From NCBI GenBank assembly GCA_032718565.1, contig JAVGVS010000025.1, positions 3,457,520 through 3,521,519 on the forward strand: 64,000 nt of DNA, read 5' to 3'. Of the stretch, positions 44,325-55,733 are shown in pieces. Within the stretch, counting starts at the first letter, position 1. Each line of letters opens with the position of its first letter. The notes beneath the pieces are model-generated. The model saw only the letters and a list, made by a program, of their open reading frames with translations, had not been told where the DNA came from and made no database searches. The DNA is from Distichodus sexfasciatus. Lineage: Eukaryota > Chordata > Actinopteri > Characiformes > Distichodontidae. The translations under genes and the position numbers were made by a program.

Positions 44325-44807
44325 TTTCATGTTCATTAAGCATGCATAAATATGCACATTTTCCTAAAAGTTTTATAATATGTTTAAATGGAATGTATGG
44401 TTTTTATACATGCATGTTTATGCCTCCAGTCCAAAGACGCCGTCCTAGTTTCAGAAAGCTAAAAGACGTGTGACAAAAACATTGAGGAGCAAAAGTGGGA
44501 CTGGAGACAATGAACAATGCTGTAAACAAAACAAAGTAAAAAAGAAAAATACTGGACCAAAATAGAACAGTGAACTGCTTTCCACAGACAAAAATAGACT
44601 CGTCTGTGGAACAAAAGAAAGACAAGTCGATATTTCATTCAGCAACAACACAGAGTAAATCTCTCCTTTCTACTTTTGCATATTCTTTGTAGCCTGGTAT
44701 TTTAAACTTGATTGTGACTTTATTTGTAGTAGGTTAGCCATTTAAACTTGACCGGCACTACCACCATCATGGCTCAATAATTTAACTGTTTTCATAGTTA
44801 AATTATT
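44325..44807. other. Unassigned DNA
   Basis: AT-rich; minus frames of 66-73 codons are hydrophobic (Phe/Leu-rich) but compositional. No named repeat. Confidence 0.35.
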
Positions 44808-45085
44808 GGGGTTGTGGGGACCAGAGCCTATCCTGGGACTACGGGCGCAAGGCGGGGACAAACCCTGGGCAAGCGGCAACACACCTCAGAGCACACACAA
44901 TCACATTCACACCATACGGGGCCAATTTCCAATTTCCAAACTGGAGCAACTGGAGAAAACCCACACGAACATGAGGAGAGCATGCAATCTCCACACAGAA
45001 AGGCCCTACGGCCGACCTGGGGACCGAGCCCAGGATCTTCTTTCTGTGAGGTGGCAGCACTAACCACTGCACCACTGTGCCGCCC
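44808..45085 (-). mobile_element. V-SINE / DANA-like element, antisense, with tRNA head
   Basis: Read on the minus strand: GGGCGGCACAGTGGTGCAGT, GGTTAGTGCTGCCACC (box A), then CCTGGGCTCGGTCCCC (decayed box B), GGAGATTGCATGCTCTCC, CGTGTGGGTTTTCTCC, CGGGG and distal GTCCCAGGATAGGCTCTGG. The head closely matches the sense V-SINE at 49194. Frames of 60-109 codons across it are artefacts. Confidence 0.85.
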
Positions 45086-45105
45086 ATCTAACTATTTTAT
45101 TATAA

Positions 45106-45200
45106 TTATTCACCCCAAGTTGCTCCAGGTTAACTCTCTGTAATTAGGGAAAGTAAATCACTCTGAATATGAGCATCTGCCAAACGCTGTAAATATAAAC
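45106..45200 (+). mobile_element. SINE-B 3' half
   Basis: CCCCAAGTTGCTCCAGGTTA, CTGTAATTAGGG, AATCACTCTGAATATGAGC, ATCTGCCAAACGCTGTAA: the L2-like tail in sense orientation. Confidence 0.7.
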
Positions 45201-46096
45201 TTCACCTGTCAGGCTGTCAGACACATCAGAATGTGTGAGAAGTGATGCAGAAGGATTCGTGTAAACGCTGCACCCTGACTGGAGAATACCAGCCTGCGCT
45301 ACAGCAGTTTTATGCAGCCACATCACAATAAATATGTAGCGTTAGCTAGCAAGCGCCGCTGAGCGTTATTGAGGTTGTCAGGCTTCACTGGTCCTGACTG
45401 ATCCAATGACATAAAGGCCTCATCGACGTTGACCCCAAACTTTCAGTCTTTATTTCATCAGTGTGTCCAGGTCTGCTGTGTGTCTGGTTTGTCCTTATCT
45501 ATTTGACGTATGAAGGATAGACGCACACAAGAAGATTTCTAATGACAAATAGTAATGCCCTGACAGAGTCAAATGGCCTTAAAAATACCCCATGCACACC
45601 ATCTGAAGGTAAAGCACGAAAGCTGTTACTGCTCTCCTGAAATATTCTTCAAACTGAGAGATGTCTGAGTGTTAGTGTGTTTGTCTTGGCTTTCATCACA
45701 GATGTGGTGCTTCTTCACTGCTAGAGAGTGCCTTGAACTGACATTGTTTTATGCTGAGATGACTGACAGATCAAGAACTTCATTATGATGTTGATTAACT
45801 GTGCGTTTAACATCCTCAACGCATTTTTATTCCGTGTAGCAGAGATGTGGATATGATGCAGCAAATCAGAACCTTTAAAAGGGGCACGAATCTCTGTGGG
45901 TTTTTATGAGATGCTTAGTAACATCCTGTGCCTGAGGCTGAAAATAATAATAGTAGGTGTTACTTATGCATTCATGTCAAAGCTGGGATTTTATGCACCT
46001 TTTCAGCTATTTTATTCTTTGGGAATTCAAAGCAAATCAACATTAAAATTCAAGATGTGGTGGTCCTATGCAAAAGTCCTCATTTCAGCATGTTTT
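45201..46096. other. Unassigned DNA
   Basis: No gene or named repeat; overlapping plus frames at 45896-46155 lack domains. Confidence 0.35.
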
Positions 46097-46339
46097 TCAG
46101 TTGGCAGCATAATGGTTTGGGTATTCGCTCCGTGATCAGAAGCTTGCTGGTTTGAATCCCAGGACTGGTAAAGGTACTACTGAGATACTCATGAGCAAGG
46201 TACCATCTCCAAGCACTTCTCTCTAGGCACTGCCCAAAAGCTGCCCACTGCTCCGTCATGGATGGGTCAAATGCAGAGGTCACCTTTGGTTGTGGTGTGC
46301 TGTGTGTGGTATGTTCATAAAGACAAATAATCACTCACT
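46097..46339 (+). mobile_element. SINE-A copy, full length
   Basis: TTTTCAGTTGGCAGCATAATGG region, TGGTTTGAATCCCAGG (box B), TACTCATGAGCAAGGTACC, TCATGGATGGGTCAAATGC and ACAAATAATCACTCAC. Confidence 0.92.
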
Positions 46340-46975
46340 AATTTCTGTTTGGACTGGATCGGAAGCATTTGTGAACAACACTTTTAACGTTGTAAACCAA
46401 AATTTATGCCTGAAATTGCTTAAATTTTAAAAGATGACTCCAGGAAAGAGTCTGCAGGTCTATTAATGAATATTCAGCCTTTATTTGAAGTTTTTGTTCT
46501 TGTGTAATTTTTCCCAGCGTGTTAGAGCAGGAGCTTTGGGACTTAATACTCCAAGTTGAGTTTAAGTTTAGCTCTTTTTTCGCAGGCTACATTCACAGCA
46601 TCCACCGCTCTATTGTTTTAAAATGTGCTTTTCATTGATTTCATAAAATATGAAAAAAACCCTCTGTTCTGTCAGAGCTCACAGAGATGCTGTTGAAAAG
46701 CAGAGCAGGTTTCTCTAACTGAAGTCCTGAATAGCATTAACAGCACCGTATAATTGCTATCTGGGTTGTAGAGGAAGTCATTTGATGGCTGAAATGCATC
46801 CTCTCCAACTGGACAATGGTGGTAAAGTGGTAAATTGGATTGTGAAGGTCTGAGTGTGTCGCCAAAAGTTCACTGCAAACAAATAACTCTCAAATTAGTG
46901 GCTCTTTCTCCTCCCAATGTTTTATTGATCACTGTTATTACAAGACGGTTAGTCAATCCAAAGTTCACTCTCTGC
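46340..46975. other. Unique DNA, CNE-like in part
   Basis: 46440-46660 is repeat-free with CTATTAATGAATATTCAG and TTCATTGATTTCATAAAAT. Possible conserved block; inference only. Confidence 0.3.
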
Positions 46976-47269
46976 CTTCACCTCTCTCTTTCTCTCTCTC
47001 TCTCTCTCCCCCTCTCTCTCTCTCTCTCTCACACACACACATGCACACACATGCACACAGACCTCTTGCTCTCTCTCTCCCCGTTGCTGTCTCTCCCTCA
47101 CTCCCCCCTCATTTCTCTCTCTCCCTTGCTCCCTCGCTTTATCTCTCTCTCTATCTTGGACTCCCTCTCCTTCTCTCTCTTTCCCTCACTCTCTTTCTTC
47201 CACGCTCTCTATCTCTGTTTCTTGCTCTCTTTCTCTCTCTAGTCATCTCTGTCCGTGTCTGTGTCTCAG

Positions 47270-47300
<31 letters not shown>

Positions 47301-47345
47301 TCCTCTCCCCTGTTTCTCTCTGTCTCTCCTGGTGTCTCTGTATCT
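46976..47345. repeat. Second polypyrimidine tract with CA core
   Basis: (TC)n cores at about 46984-47030 and 47274-47300, a CACACACACATGCACACACA segment at 47030-47060, and degenerate TC-rich sequence. A shorter version of the 7848-9116 tract. The 135- and 115-codon frames through it are compositional. Confidence 0.92.
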
Positions 47346-47805
47346 CCCATGCAGCAGCATTACTCAACTTAAACCCCCAATGATTTAGCTGTGCTTTTCC
47401 AGATGAAAAAATAAGATTGTCACTCTTTGTCCTTCGATTTCTGACTCTTGAGTATTAAATATTGATTGCAAAAATTGCCAGAGTGATGGATCCCTGCAGT
47501 GTAGTTTGGAAGACGTCCATAAAACAAGAAAATGACATTCATTACTGCGTTCCTCACTCGGATCGTGCGTCGGTTAGGGTTCAGTGTGCAGCTCGATGCC
47601 GCGTTGATGAGTTTCCACATATCTCTCATTATTCTCCGAGTCCTCCATGCTGATGAGTAATGTCATCTGAACTGCAATCACAGGCTTCTAATTGATTAAT
47701 GATTTCATAATAATAATAAGCAGTGGAAATGCATTGAGCATCGAGTCGATACAGTTGTTGTGTTGCTGTTTTGCACATGGTTGCCCTTAGTAATATAGTG
47801 AATTT
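47346..47805. other. CNE-like unique block
   Basis: 47455-47720 is free of repeats and of even composition, then rich in homeodomain cores: GCTGATGAGTAATGTCATCT, GCTTCTAATTGATTAATGAT. This is the most enhancer-like texture in the window, by eye. Confidence 0.35.
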
Positions 47806-48046
47806 AAGTGAGTGATTATTTGTCATTGTGAACACCCCACAGCACAGCAGACAGTGCAGCACAACCAAAGCTGACCTCTGCATTTGATGCATCCATGAAG
47901 AAGCAGTGGGCAGCTTTTTGGCAGCGGCCAAGGAGCAGTACTTGGGGATGGTACCTTGCTCATGAGTATCTCAGTGCTACCTTTACTAGTCCTAGTCTTG
48001 AACTGGTGACCCTTCAATCGCAGAGCCGTTACACTACCAACTGGGC
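47806..48046 (-). mobile_element. SINE-A copy, antisense, full length
   Basis: AAGTGAGTGATTATTTGTCA, CCCCACAGCACAGCAGACAG, GGTACCTTGCTCATGAGTAT, TTGAACTGGTGACCC (box B), CCGTTACACTACCAACTG (head). Confidence 0.93.
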
Positions 48047-49193
48047 TCTGGTACAAACCTTTATTGTTTTGGTGAAACCTTTCTGGCATTTTGTGAGGGT
48101 AAAATATGTTGTTAATAAGAAGAGAAAATAAGTTCAGCTAATTCTTAATAGGCTCATTTCCCTTTTTGGAGAATTATTGGGTTAATAATCCCTGGTTAAT
48201 ATATAGACTGTAAAGCAATCCCAGCTAGCCAACTGTTTGTTGTAAGCTATTTACTTCTAGAGGAGAGGAGCATTTCTTTTATTGCGAATTATCATACCCA
48301 GAGGTCATTCAAGTGATTAACAGAAAAAGAAATAAGACAGATGGTCAGAGGCATAAAAAAACCATGTAACAGAATAAAAGTAGTGCATAAAGTAAATAAG
48401 GCAGTAAGACACTTTATATCCAGTTGAAGAGAAATAACATGAAATAATATAAAAGAATAAATGCAAGTCCCTAATTAAAGGCAGTTTTGTGCAATTTTAA
48501 GAAGACAAACATACAGCCAGGCACCTTAATTAAAGGCAGTGCGGGGAAACTACTGTTTCTAGCTTTAGTTTGGGCTATAGTTTGGGAAGAGCTGATGTCC
48601 ACAGGGATTTTATTCCAGCAGTGGAACAGTGCAATAGCTAAATTTTTATTTTTGACCATGAATTGGGTTTGTTTGTTTGTTTGGACTGTCTGCATTGGTT
48701 TTGAACTGTTCTTCTTTTACAAGGTTGATTTTTGCAAGCCCCACCTGCTAATGAAGACTGGGTTAAACTCTGCATTTGCATCCACCAAGTAATCATTACA
48801 GTAGTTGCTTAAAATAAGACGGGACATATGTGTTGTAGTATTCCTGCCTCAATGTTGACTGTATTTAACTAAAAGGAGGAAACATTGGGGACTGAGGTGG
48901 TAATGGTGGCTGCTGTGATATGTAATGTTTCTGTTATCAACTCATTAGCAAAACAATCTTCATGCATGCAAACAGCAGAAGTGGAAGGTGTGTTCCTAAA
49001 AGCACAGATTTGATGTAGAACTAAATGCTAATTTATTTGAAGCTGTTTATTTAGTTGAAATTAGTTCTCAAAAACCCACTGACACACTTTTGACAAAGAT
49101 TTTGACGTTCACCAATATTTTCTTGAGATTTCATCTTATGCAATTTGCAAAGAACACTCTTACTAAAAGTTATTGCATGTTTATTTGTGCAGA
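48047..49193. other. Unassigned DNA
   Basis: 48470-48790 holds TTAAAGGCAGT twice (48475, 48531) and GGGATTTTATTCCAGCAGTG, which may be a LINE scrap; a 101-codon plus frame there has no domain. The rest is ordinary AT-rich DNA. Confidence 0.3.
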
Positions 49194-49560
49194 GGGCGGC
49201 ACGATGGCGCAGTGGTTAGCGCTGCCGCCTCACAGCGAGAAGGTCCTGGGTTAGAGCCCTGGGTCGGCTGTGGGGGCCTGTCTGTGTTGAGTTTGCATGT
49301 TCTCCCCGTGTTCGCGTGGGTTTCCTCTGGGTGCTCCAGTTTCCTCCCACAGTCCAAAGACATGCACTATAGGTTAATTGGTGAACCCAAATTGGGAAGT
49401 GCTTGGGGGTGGTACCTTGCTCATGAGTACCTCTGTGGCACATTTACCAGTGTGGGATTTGAACCAGCGACCTTCTTATCACAAAATTAGGAAATGGAAG
49501 TTGCTCTGGACAACAGCATGTGCTGAATGCTGTAAATGTAATGTAAATGTAGTCAAAATT
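49194..49560 (+). mobile_element. Chimeric SINE: V-SINE body, antisense SINE-A, L2-like tail
   Basis: 49194-49393 is V-SINE (DANA/mermaid-like): GGGCGGCACGATGGCGCAGT, GTTAGCGCTGCCGCC, GAGTTTGCATGTTCTCCCCG, CAGTCCAAAGACATGC. 49394-49490 is antisense SINE-A: GGTGGTACCTTGCTCATGAG, GGGATTTGAACCAGCGACC. 49491-49560 is the L2-like tail: GGAAATGGAAGTTGCTCTGG, CTGTAAATGTAATG. The pieces are contiguous. Confidence 0.85.
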
Positions 49561-50384
49561 CAATTGATTCATATTAGCAATAAGTTGAGGTGCCTTCAGA
49601 TTCCTTAGAAAAGTACTGCTTCCAATTGACGAGTCAGGAAATATTCACTAAAATAATAATAAAAAGAACAAACCAGAATATGAATAACCACAAATGTAGT
49701 TTGACTTTTGACTAGGGGAATGAAGATCCTCTTTACTAAAACAATATTTAAATTAAAACATCATCTGTGGCAAGTTAAATATTATCTATTCATGTTTGAA
49801 ATCATTATTATTTTGGCTTAATTGCTGCACTCTACAGTATGTTGCTACCATTAGATGATATAATGCAATACTTTAGGCTTATTAAATGAGAATATTCAGG
49901 CTTCAACACTGAGCAAAGCAGACAAATTTGTTTCGTCAATGGCCAAAAGCCACTCACTTCAAGCTACTCTACATCTAGCAGTGCTGTTGTGCAACAGAAG
50001 CATAACAATCTGAAACACAAAACAATTGTCTGCATCTGTATACAATAACTCCAAGATTTATACTGATATTCATATTTTATGCCGCATTTCTTTGGCCCAG
50101 AACAAGCATTATTTTAATATATGGAGTTATAAAAACCAAAATGAAGGAATATGAATGTACACCAGCAAGATATTAGCACTGTGATGATGAAGGTAAATGA
50201 GCATGTTATTTTTCACTTACTCACTTATTTGCTGAGTATGACTGTGTTACGGTAAATAGAAAAGCATAGACTACAATGCAGGTACATCTGACCCTAACCT
50301 TAACCTTATTAGCAAAACCATAATAATAATAAAAAATAGTAGTAAAAGTTTGGAAACCACTGAACTAAACACACGGGCCAACAT
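49561..50384. other. Unassigned AT-rich DNA
   Basis: No gene or named repeat; ATAATAATAA-type low complexity at 50320-50345. Confidence 0.4.
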
Positions 50385-50520
50385 TTATGTTTCTATTTAT
50401 ATTCCTGGGTGCAACTTGGGGTTAAGGGTTTTTCTCAGGGACCCAATGATGGTAGTGCTGAAGTGCTTGACCCAGAAACTGACATCCAAACCTCTAGACC
50501 ACCACCTCACCACCACATGG
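50385..50520 (-). mobile_element. SINE-B copy, antisense, decayed
   Basis: TGGGTGCAACTTGGGGTTAA, GGGTTTTTCTCAGGGACCC, ATGATGGTAGTGCTGAAG and CCAAACCTCTAGACC in order. Confidence 0.68.
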
Positions 50521-51775
50521 TCATCCTGATGGTCTGCTGATACTCCCGTCTCTCATTCTGACCCAGGTCTGACTTATCTGCGGCCTATTGTAAACCTGTA
50601 GCCAGAGAAACTATGTGTTTCTGGATATAGAAGGTGCAGAACAATAGTATATCAACTACAAATGTTAAGGGAGTGAGGGTAAGTGATGTATTTGTCATTT
50701 TTTTATGTCATTTCTAAAGCTTTTCAGACGGTTTTGGACTGGATCTGCGGCTAACAGCGCTGACAGCCTGTCAGATTTGTAAGAAACGTTCAGAACGTTT
50801 ATATGAATCGCCGTACTGATCGGGCGGGATGGGATGATTGAAGTCGTTCACGCTCACCGGAGAGTTTAGCTTGTCTAAATAAAATAGTGGCAGTGAAGGA
50901 AGAGAGGCGAGAAGGAGGTGGCCGTCAGAAGTGGGCAGACTGTGCCTGAAATCCTTATTTGCCGTTGGGATGCAGGGAGAGGATGCATTTAAGCTTTTTT
51001 ATTCACGAAATGGGGGATTAATTATAGCGTCTTCTACTTTAATTTGTCCCAGTGCTGGATGACAAATTGACTTTGAGCGTTGTTCCTTCTAGCTAAACAC
51101 CCAGTTCAATTTGGTAGGCCCGATAGAGGCACACACTGTTTCTAAACGTCTCCCAGAAGATCGGTTAAGTTCGTTGGAACTTCCTCAGTGGGCCCACTTA
51201 ATTGTACGGCACTGAACTCACACAACAATTACTGGGTTTTAAGAGGAAAGAGAGCTGAGGGATTGGATTGTGCTGCAGCTCACTTCTCCTCTGCTTTATG
51301 ATATACGAGGTTTGGTGAGCTGTTCCATTCCAGCACGATAACCTTGTGCACTTTCTTGACAGATGGGACTCTGCGGCAATCCGAGGCGAGCCACGCTGGT
51401 CAAAACATTTCCCGGCTCTGGACGCAAACAATACTGACAGGGACAGAGAGAACAGGGCCGTGACAATTAAATATCAAAACATATGTCGCCATCGACAAAG
51501 CCATTTAAGCCGTAATAGTCCCTGCTGATGAAATCTAGATCTTGTGTGTAAAAGCAGCCACAGGGTCTAACTATAAAACATCAGAAATGTGCTGGTGCTG
51601 TTAATGTCATGCCGGTATAACTTTGCTAGAGTATCAAAAATGACACAAAGCCCAGCGTTCTGCCTCAAGGCAGACTGAGTTTGTACGGGACACTGATAAA
51701 TCACACTCTGACTCGGATTGCCTTTATTATCCGAGGACATGCAGAGAAGCAAAAGTACACTATATTATGTGACAG
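50521..51775. other. Unique DNA with CNE-like texture
   Basis: 50690-51540 lacks repeats: TTCACGAAATGGGGGATTAA, TTATAGCGTCTTCTACTTTA, AATTTGTCCCAGTGCTGG. Minus frame 51431-51198 (77 codons) has no domain. No exon recognised. Confidence 0.35.
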
Positions 51776-51941
51776 TTTTGTTAGTGGGGTGGACCAAGAG
51801 GTTGTGGGTTCCAGTCCTATGTCCAGCATTACCATCATTGGGTTCCTGAGCAAGACCCTCAACCCCAAATTGCTCTCAAAGAGACTGTCCCTAAAATGAT
51901 GAAAAATGGAAGTGTCTGTTAAATGCCATAAAATGTAAATG
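51776..51941 (+). mobile_element. SINE-B copy
   Basis: GTGGACCAAGAGGTTGTGGG, TTCCAGTCCTATGTCCAGC (box B region), AAGACCCTCAACCCCAAATT, AGAGACTGTCCCTAAAATG, TGTTAAATGCCATAAAATG. Its right end runs straight into an antisense SINE-A. Confidence 0.8.
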
Positions 51942-52193
51942 TGAAAGTGAGTGATTATTTATCATTGTGAACACACCACAGCACAGCACACAGTGCACCA
52001 CAAACAAATGTGACCCGTGCATTTGACCCATCTGCTAAGGAGCAGTGGGCAGCTAACATGAGCAGCACCCGGGGAGCAGTGCTGGGGGACGGTACCTTGC
52101 TCATGAGTACCTCAGTGGTACATTTATCGGTCTTGGGATTCGAGCCAGCGATCACAGGGCGAACTGTCTAACTGCTACACAATCTACTGCCCC
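51942..52193 (-). mobile_element. SINE-A copy, antisense, full length
   Basis: GTGAAAGTGAGTGATTATTT, ACCACAGCACAGCACACAGT, CACCCGGGGAGCAGTG, GGTACCTTGCTCATGAGTAC, GGGATTCGAGCCAGCGATC, CTGCTACACAATCTACTGCC. Abuts SINE-B tail to tail. Confidence 0.93.
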
Positions 52194-52480
52194 TAAATGT
52201 AAACTCTCAATCAGGCCACATTTACACATAGCCGGGTATTTACAGAAACGGTTATTTCCCCTTCTCCGTTTTCAATACTATAAACACCAAATCGTTTTCC
52301 AGAGAGTATTCATTTACATGAATCTGCATAAATACGCCGTCAAGAGCTATTATGAGCATGCCAAACGTATAGGTGGCAGTGTAACGAGAAGCTTAAGCCA
52401 TGTTAGCCAATCAGAATCCGGAAAACAAAACAACAAATGACACTATGTCCTATCTCTGTATGCAAATGTCGCACACGTGA
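52194..52480. mobile_element. Possible MITE (CCACATTTACACATAGCCGG type)
   Basis: AGGCCACATTTACACATAGC, CGGGTATTTACAGAAACGG, CCGTTTTCAATACTATAAAC and CTGCATAAATACGCCGTC read like the end of a fish MITE carrying paired ACGG motifs. Right end not found. Confidence 0.35.
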
Positions 52481-54003
52481 CGCTAATGCATTTTCTCTTG
52501 AATACTGTGGCATTGGAAAACTTAAAACTCAGTTTTCCTCTGTCTTTGCAGACGGTTTTATAGAACTGAAGTACAATGAGATGTGAAACCTCTTCAAGGA
52601 CCTAAATAAAGCCCAATTTCCTTTGATACAAGCATTCAACACTACCACGTCCTGGACAACTGGAGATCATTCAAATAATGTAGAAAAGTGACATCGTTAT
52701 CACACTCATAAACACAGTGCAGTTCAGCATTTTCCAGACATATTCAGTAATCTATGTAGTAAGAGGAGATTATTAGAAACTCGTTGTAATGGCAGGTGTA
52801 TTTGCAGCCCAACTCCTGATATTATTTGAAGTCTACATGCATATTAATCCTAGGTATAAACAGGAGCCTAAGTGCTTGCATGTGTACATGTACGAGAGCA
52901 GCAATTCTATCATCCGCTGCTGTGCTGAGCTGTACTATTTTGAAGGAAAAAAAGGGAAAAAGCATAATTAGAATCAAGGAAAGCTGGGCAATTTAGCATG
53001 CAGCCCTGAAGCTCTAATTGTTTCATTTCAATTAGCTACCTGTCTCTTCTAGCCAGACTGTTGGCCCAGACGCCTACAGAATGCTATCGCAGCAGCAGCT
53101 GTGCACCTCGCCATTGTGTGAATGCCCAAAAAGACATCTGCACACGGATGGCCGTTTTTTTTTCGCCCACCAAGCCATTGTTTTCCAGTGTAAATGATGC
53201 CATGTCAGGAGGATTATGGGTGTGGTGTAGGAGGTCATAGTCTTTATGGATAAATGGCTCCCTGCGGAATCGCCGCGCTCTGTATGTCAGGTCAATGAAA
53301 TTTAACTCCAGCGAATGATCTTCAAACACTGTGTGCATGATTCACCACTCACGCCTCGCTCTCGTTTTTAGCTGCATACGTCATGCGTGCACCGAGTGCA
53401 TTTAATCGCCTTTGGCTGTTCTTCCCTCATTGACGTTTTGATTACGGAGGATGAGTTCTTTGAGGAGAGCACCGGTGTGAAGTAAGAATTAACCTTTAAG
53501 AATTAAGAAACTTTTATCTGACTGGGACTTACTGAAGTCCGCAGAGCCTTGGAATGTGTTAATCACAATGGGACTGCAGTAGGATTTTAAATAGAATTCA
53601 CTGCCGTTCTTAGACTAACCGTCACGCCTCAGAATTGTCTGAGAAGTAGCAATAGAAATCTCCAAAAAGGAAGAATGCTTCAAGATGAGCACTATTTACA
53701 GATTGGGTGCATATAGAACTATTCAACCTCAGGTTTGGCACAAAAGCTTTTGTGATGGTTTGGGCGATATAATGATTTTAGAAGATGCAAATTTGCCCTG
53801 CACCGTTGCTAACTAATGTACATTTCCTCTATCAATCATCTAGCACTTGATGCTAACATTGCACACTGCATTTTCCTGAGGTGCCCTAGCGTAAATTTTG
53901 ATTAGGTAGTAAAACATTAGCATTAGTCAGTGACCTAACGACTGAGATTTGCATTTGTTCTAGATGCCTTCTAAAAAGCATGTGATGAGACCGGCAGACG
54001 ATA
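52481..54003. other. Unique DNA with a CNE-like block
   Basis: 52970-53480 is repeat-free with AGCTCTAATTGTTTCATTTC and AATTAGCTACCTG, then GC-richer. A minus frame of 84 codons (53338-53084) has no domain. No exon recognised. Confidence 0.35.
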
Positions 54004-54011
54004 TGCTTAAG

Positions 54012-54384
54012 TAGAGGTGGGCGATGTATCGAATATACTCGATGTATCTCAGCTTGTACCGCGTACAATGTAGTAAATGACTATATTGTGAATATTGAGT
54101 GCAAATCCTCACGTTAATGCTAAAAAGACAGCATGTATGTCACTTTCAACTCTGGCTCACTCCCCCGCCCATCCAGGAAACTCTACTAGCGCATTGTTAC
54201 CTGCTTATAGGAGACACAAGTGTGTTTTTGTTTCTCTCAGGTGAAAATGAAGATTGGCAGTAGCATCGGTGAATCAACTGTCGGACTGGGGCGGTGCTTA
54301 ACATTTATCTACATACCGGAGCCGCAAGATGGCGACGCTTAAAAATATCTTGATATTATTTCCAGGCCATATCACTCAGCCCTA
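54012..54384. mobile_element. hAT-6 element with 8-bp TSD
   Basis: TGCTTAAG (54004-54011) and CGCTTAAG (54385-54392) flank it, matching 7 of 8. Left TAGAGGTGGGCGATGTATCG, right GGCCATATCACTCAGCCCTA, inverted complements at most positions. 373 bp, no transposase. Near its right end lies GAGCCGCAAGATGGCGACGC, a YY1-like core. Confidence 0.88.
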
Positions 54385-54392
54385 CGCTTAAG

Positions 54393-55436
54393 TGCTTGGC
54401 TCTTCTTGTATTTTTCTAAACCATGAAGCCAACTATGTAACTATAATTAACTCAACCTATGGCCTGGTTTTGGTCTGAGGTTGTGGTGTTAGTCTCCATT
54501 GCCCTGTTTGCTACTGGCCTACTTTTTGGACCGCTGGACCTTGTAATTGCTTCCAGTGTTAAAATATGATCTCTATAATACAGAAAATGTGCAAATGTAC
54601 TGATCTGCAGACTATAGTGAATTGATTAAAATATGCCCACTTTGAATATGTAAAAACAGCAGAGTAAGGGAATGGGAAGTTAAAGCTGGCCTTGTGCAAG
54701 AGATAAATTATGTTTACTTTGAGAGAATAGCAACTGCATCAACAAGTTCTGCTGTTTACAATGAGGCAATGAAAAGACACTACGCTGCTTTGAGAGTGTG
54801 CAGAAAGAAAGTGAGTGAAGCCGAATGAATGATGTGAAATTAACTGGAGTAGGACTTCAGTCAATTCAGAAATGTTAAAATTTTCCCATTATAAACCACT
54901 TTCACTCTCACAAAGAAATTCTTTACTTTGTTTAGGGCTTTGATGCGAACATCTGTTCTGCATATTAAGCTAGACAGCGAGGCAGAGGATTTTTGATTTC
55001 TTTAGAAGGTTTCAAACAGCATGTGGAGACGTTAAAGAAACTAAACGTTCTCTCCAGCGTCCCTCTGAGTGGCGAGCTGTGGTTCTGAGGCAATGCTACT
55101 TCATCATTTAGATTCATAATTGGTAGAGAGGTAGGATTTAATGGCACTTCCCTCAGCAATATGAGCTCCCCGATTGGATATCCATTCAATCAGACATCCC
55201 AGATCTCTGGACAGCTAACAAAAAGGTGTTAGCCAAATGTTCTGGCTAAATTTCACAATGAATCTTTCAAGTCTAGCCAGTTAGTCCCATCCTAATTCCA
55301 AAACTCACATTCTTTCCACCAAAGTGTGACAAGAAATGACTGACTCTTTCAGATGTGAGCTCACATTGTTGACAGCTGAAGTGGCTCATCACTGTCCATG
55401 TAAAGTGCTTTGCTAGCTTCTAAAGTGATATAAAAG
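54393..55436. other. Unassigned DNA
   Basis: 54650-54830 includes GATAAATTATGTTTACTTTG, a forkhead-like site, in repeat-free sequence. No gene; the 74-codon minus frame 55189-54965 has no domain. Confidence 0.35.
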
Positions 55437-55560
55437 TGATGGGTGGCTTGATGGGTGGGTGGTTGTATGGATTTGATGGATTGGTGGCTTGATGGATTGG
55501 TGGATAGGTAGCTGGTCAAAGGGGTGGAATGATAAGTGGATAGATAGATAGATAGATACA
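55437..55560. repeat. Degenerate GATG/TGGA tetranucleotide array ending in (GATA)n
   Basis: Repeated GATGGGTGG / GATGGATTGGTGG units, then four GATA units at about 55541-55557. The minus frame of 66 codons here is compositional. Confidence 0.88.
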
Positions 55561-55733
55561 TTCATATTCTGTTGGAATATTCCCAATTTACGGTAATTCC
55601 AACAATCTTTAAGAACTTCAAAGAGGTTCTTAAGTTGAGGTGTGAACCTTCACTGGTCTCATGATTCAATTTGAGTTGATTATTAGGTTAACTGTACCAA
55701 TGCACACTGGCGGTGTTGAAATTAATCAGATGA
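55561..55733. other. Unassigned DNA
   Basis: Short unrecognised spacer; no feature seen. Confidence 0.4.

Noticed and set aside
44806..45143. Overlapping ORFs on both strands
   Set aside because: They translate an antisense V-SINE.
49200..49260. A functional tRNA gene
   Set aside because: Boxes A and B are present but sequence continues into a V-SINE body and the cloverleaf arms do not close.
51955..52155. Minus ORF and similar ones at 22417-22641, 47629-48089 and 44126-44473
   Set aside because: All are translations of SINE-A copies (shared VPSPSTAPRVL-like peptide arises from GTACCGTCCCCAAGCACTG).
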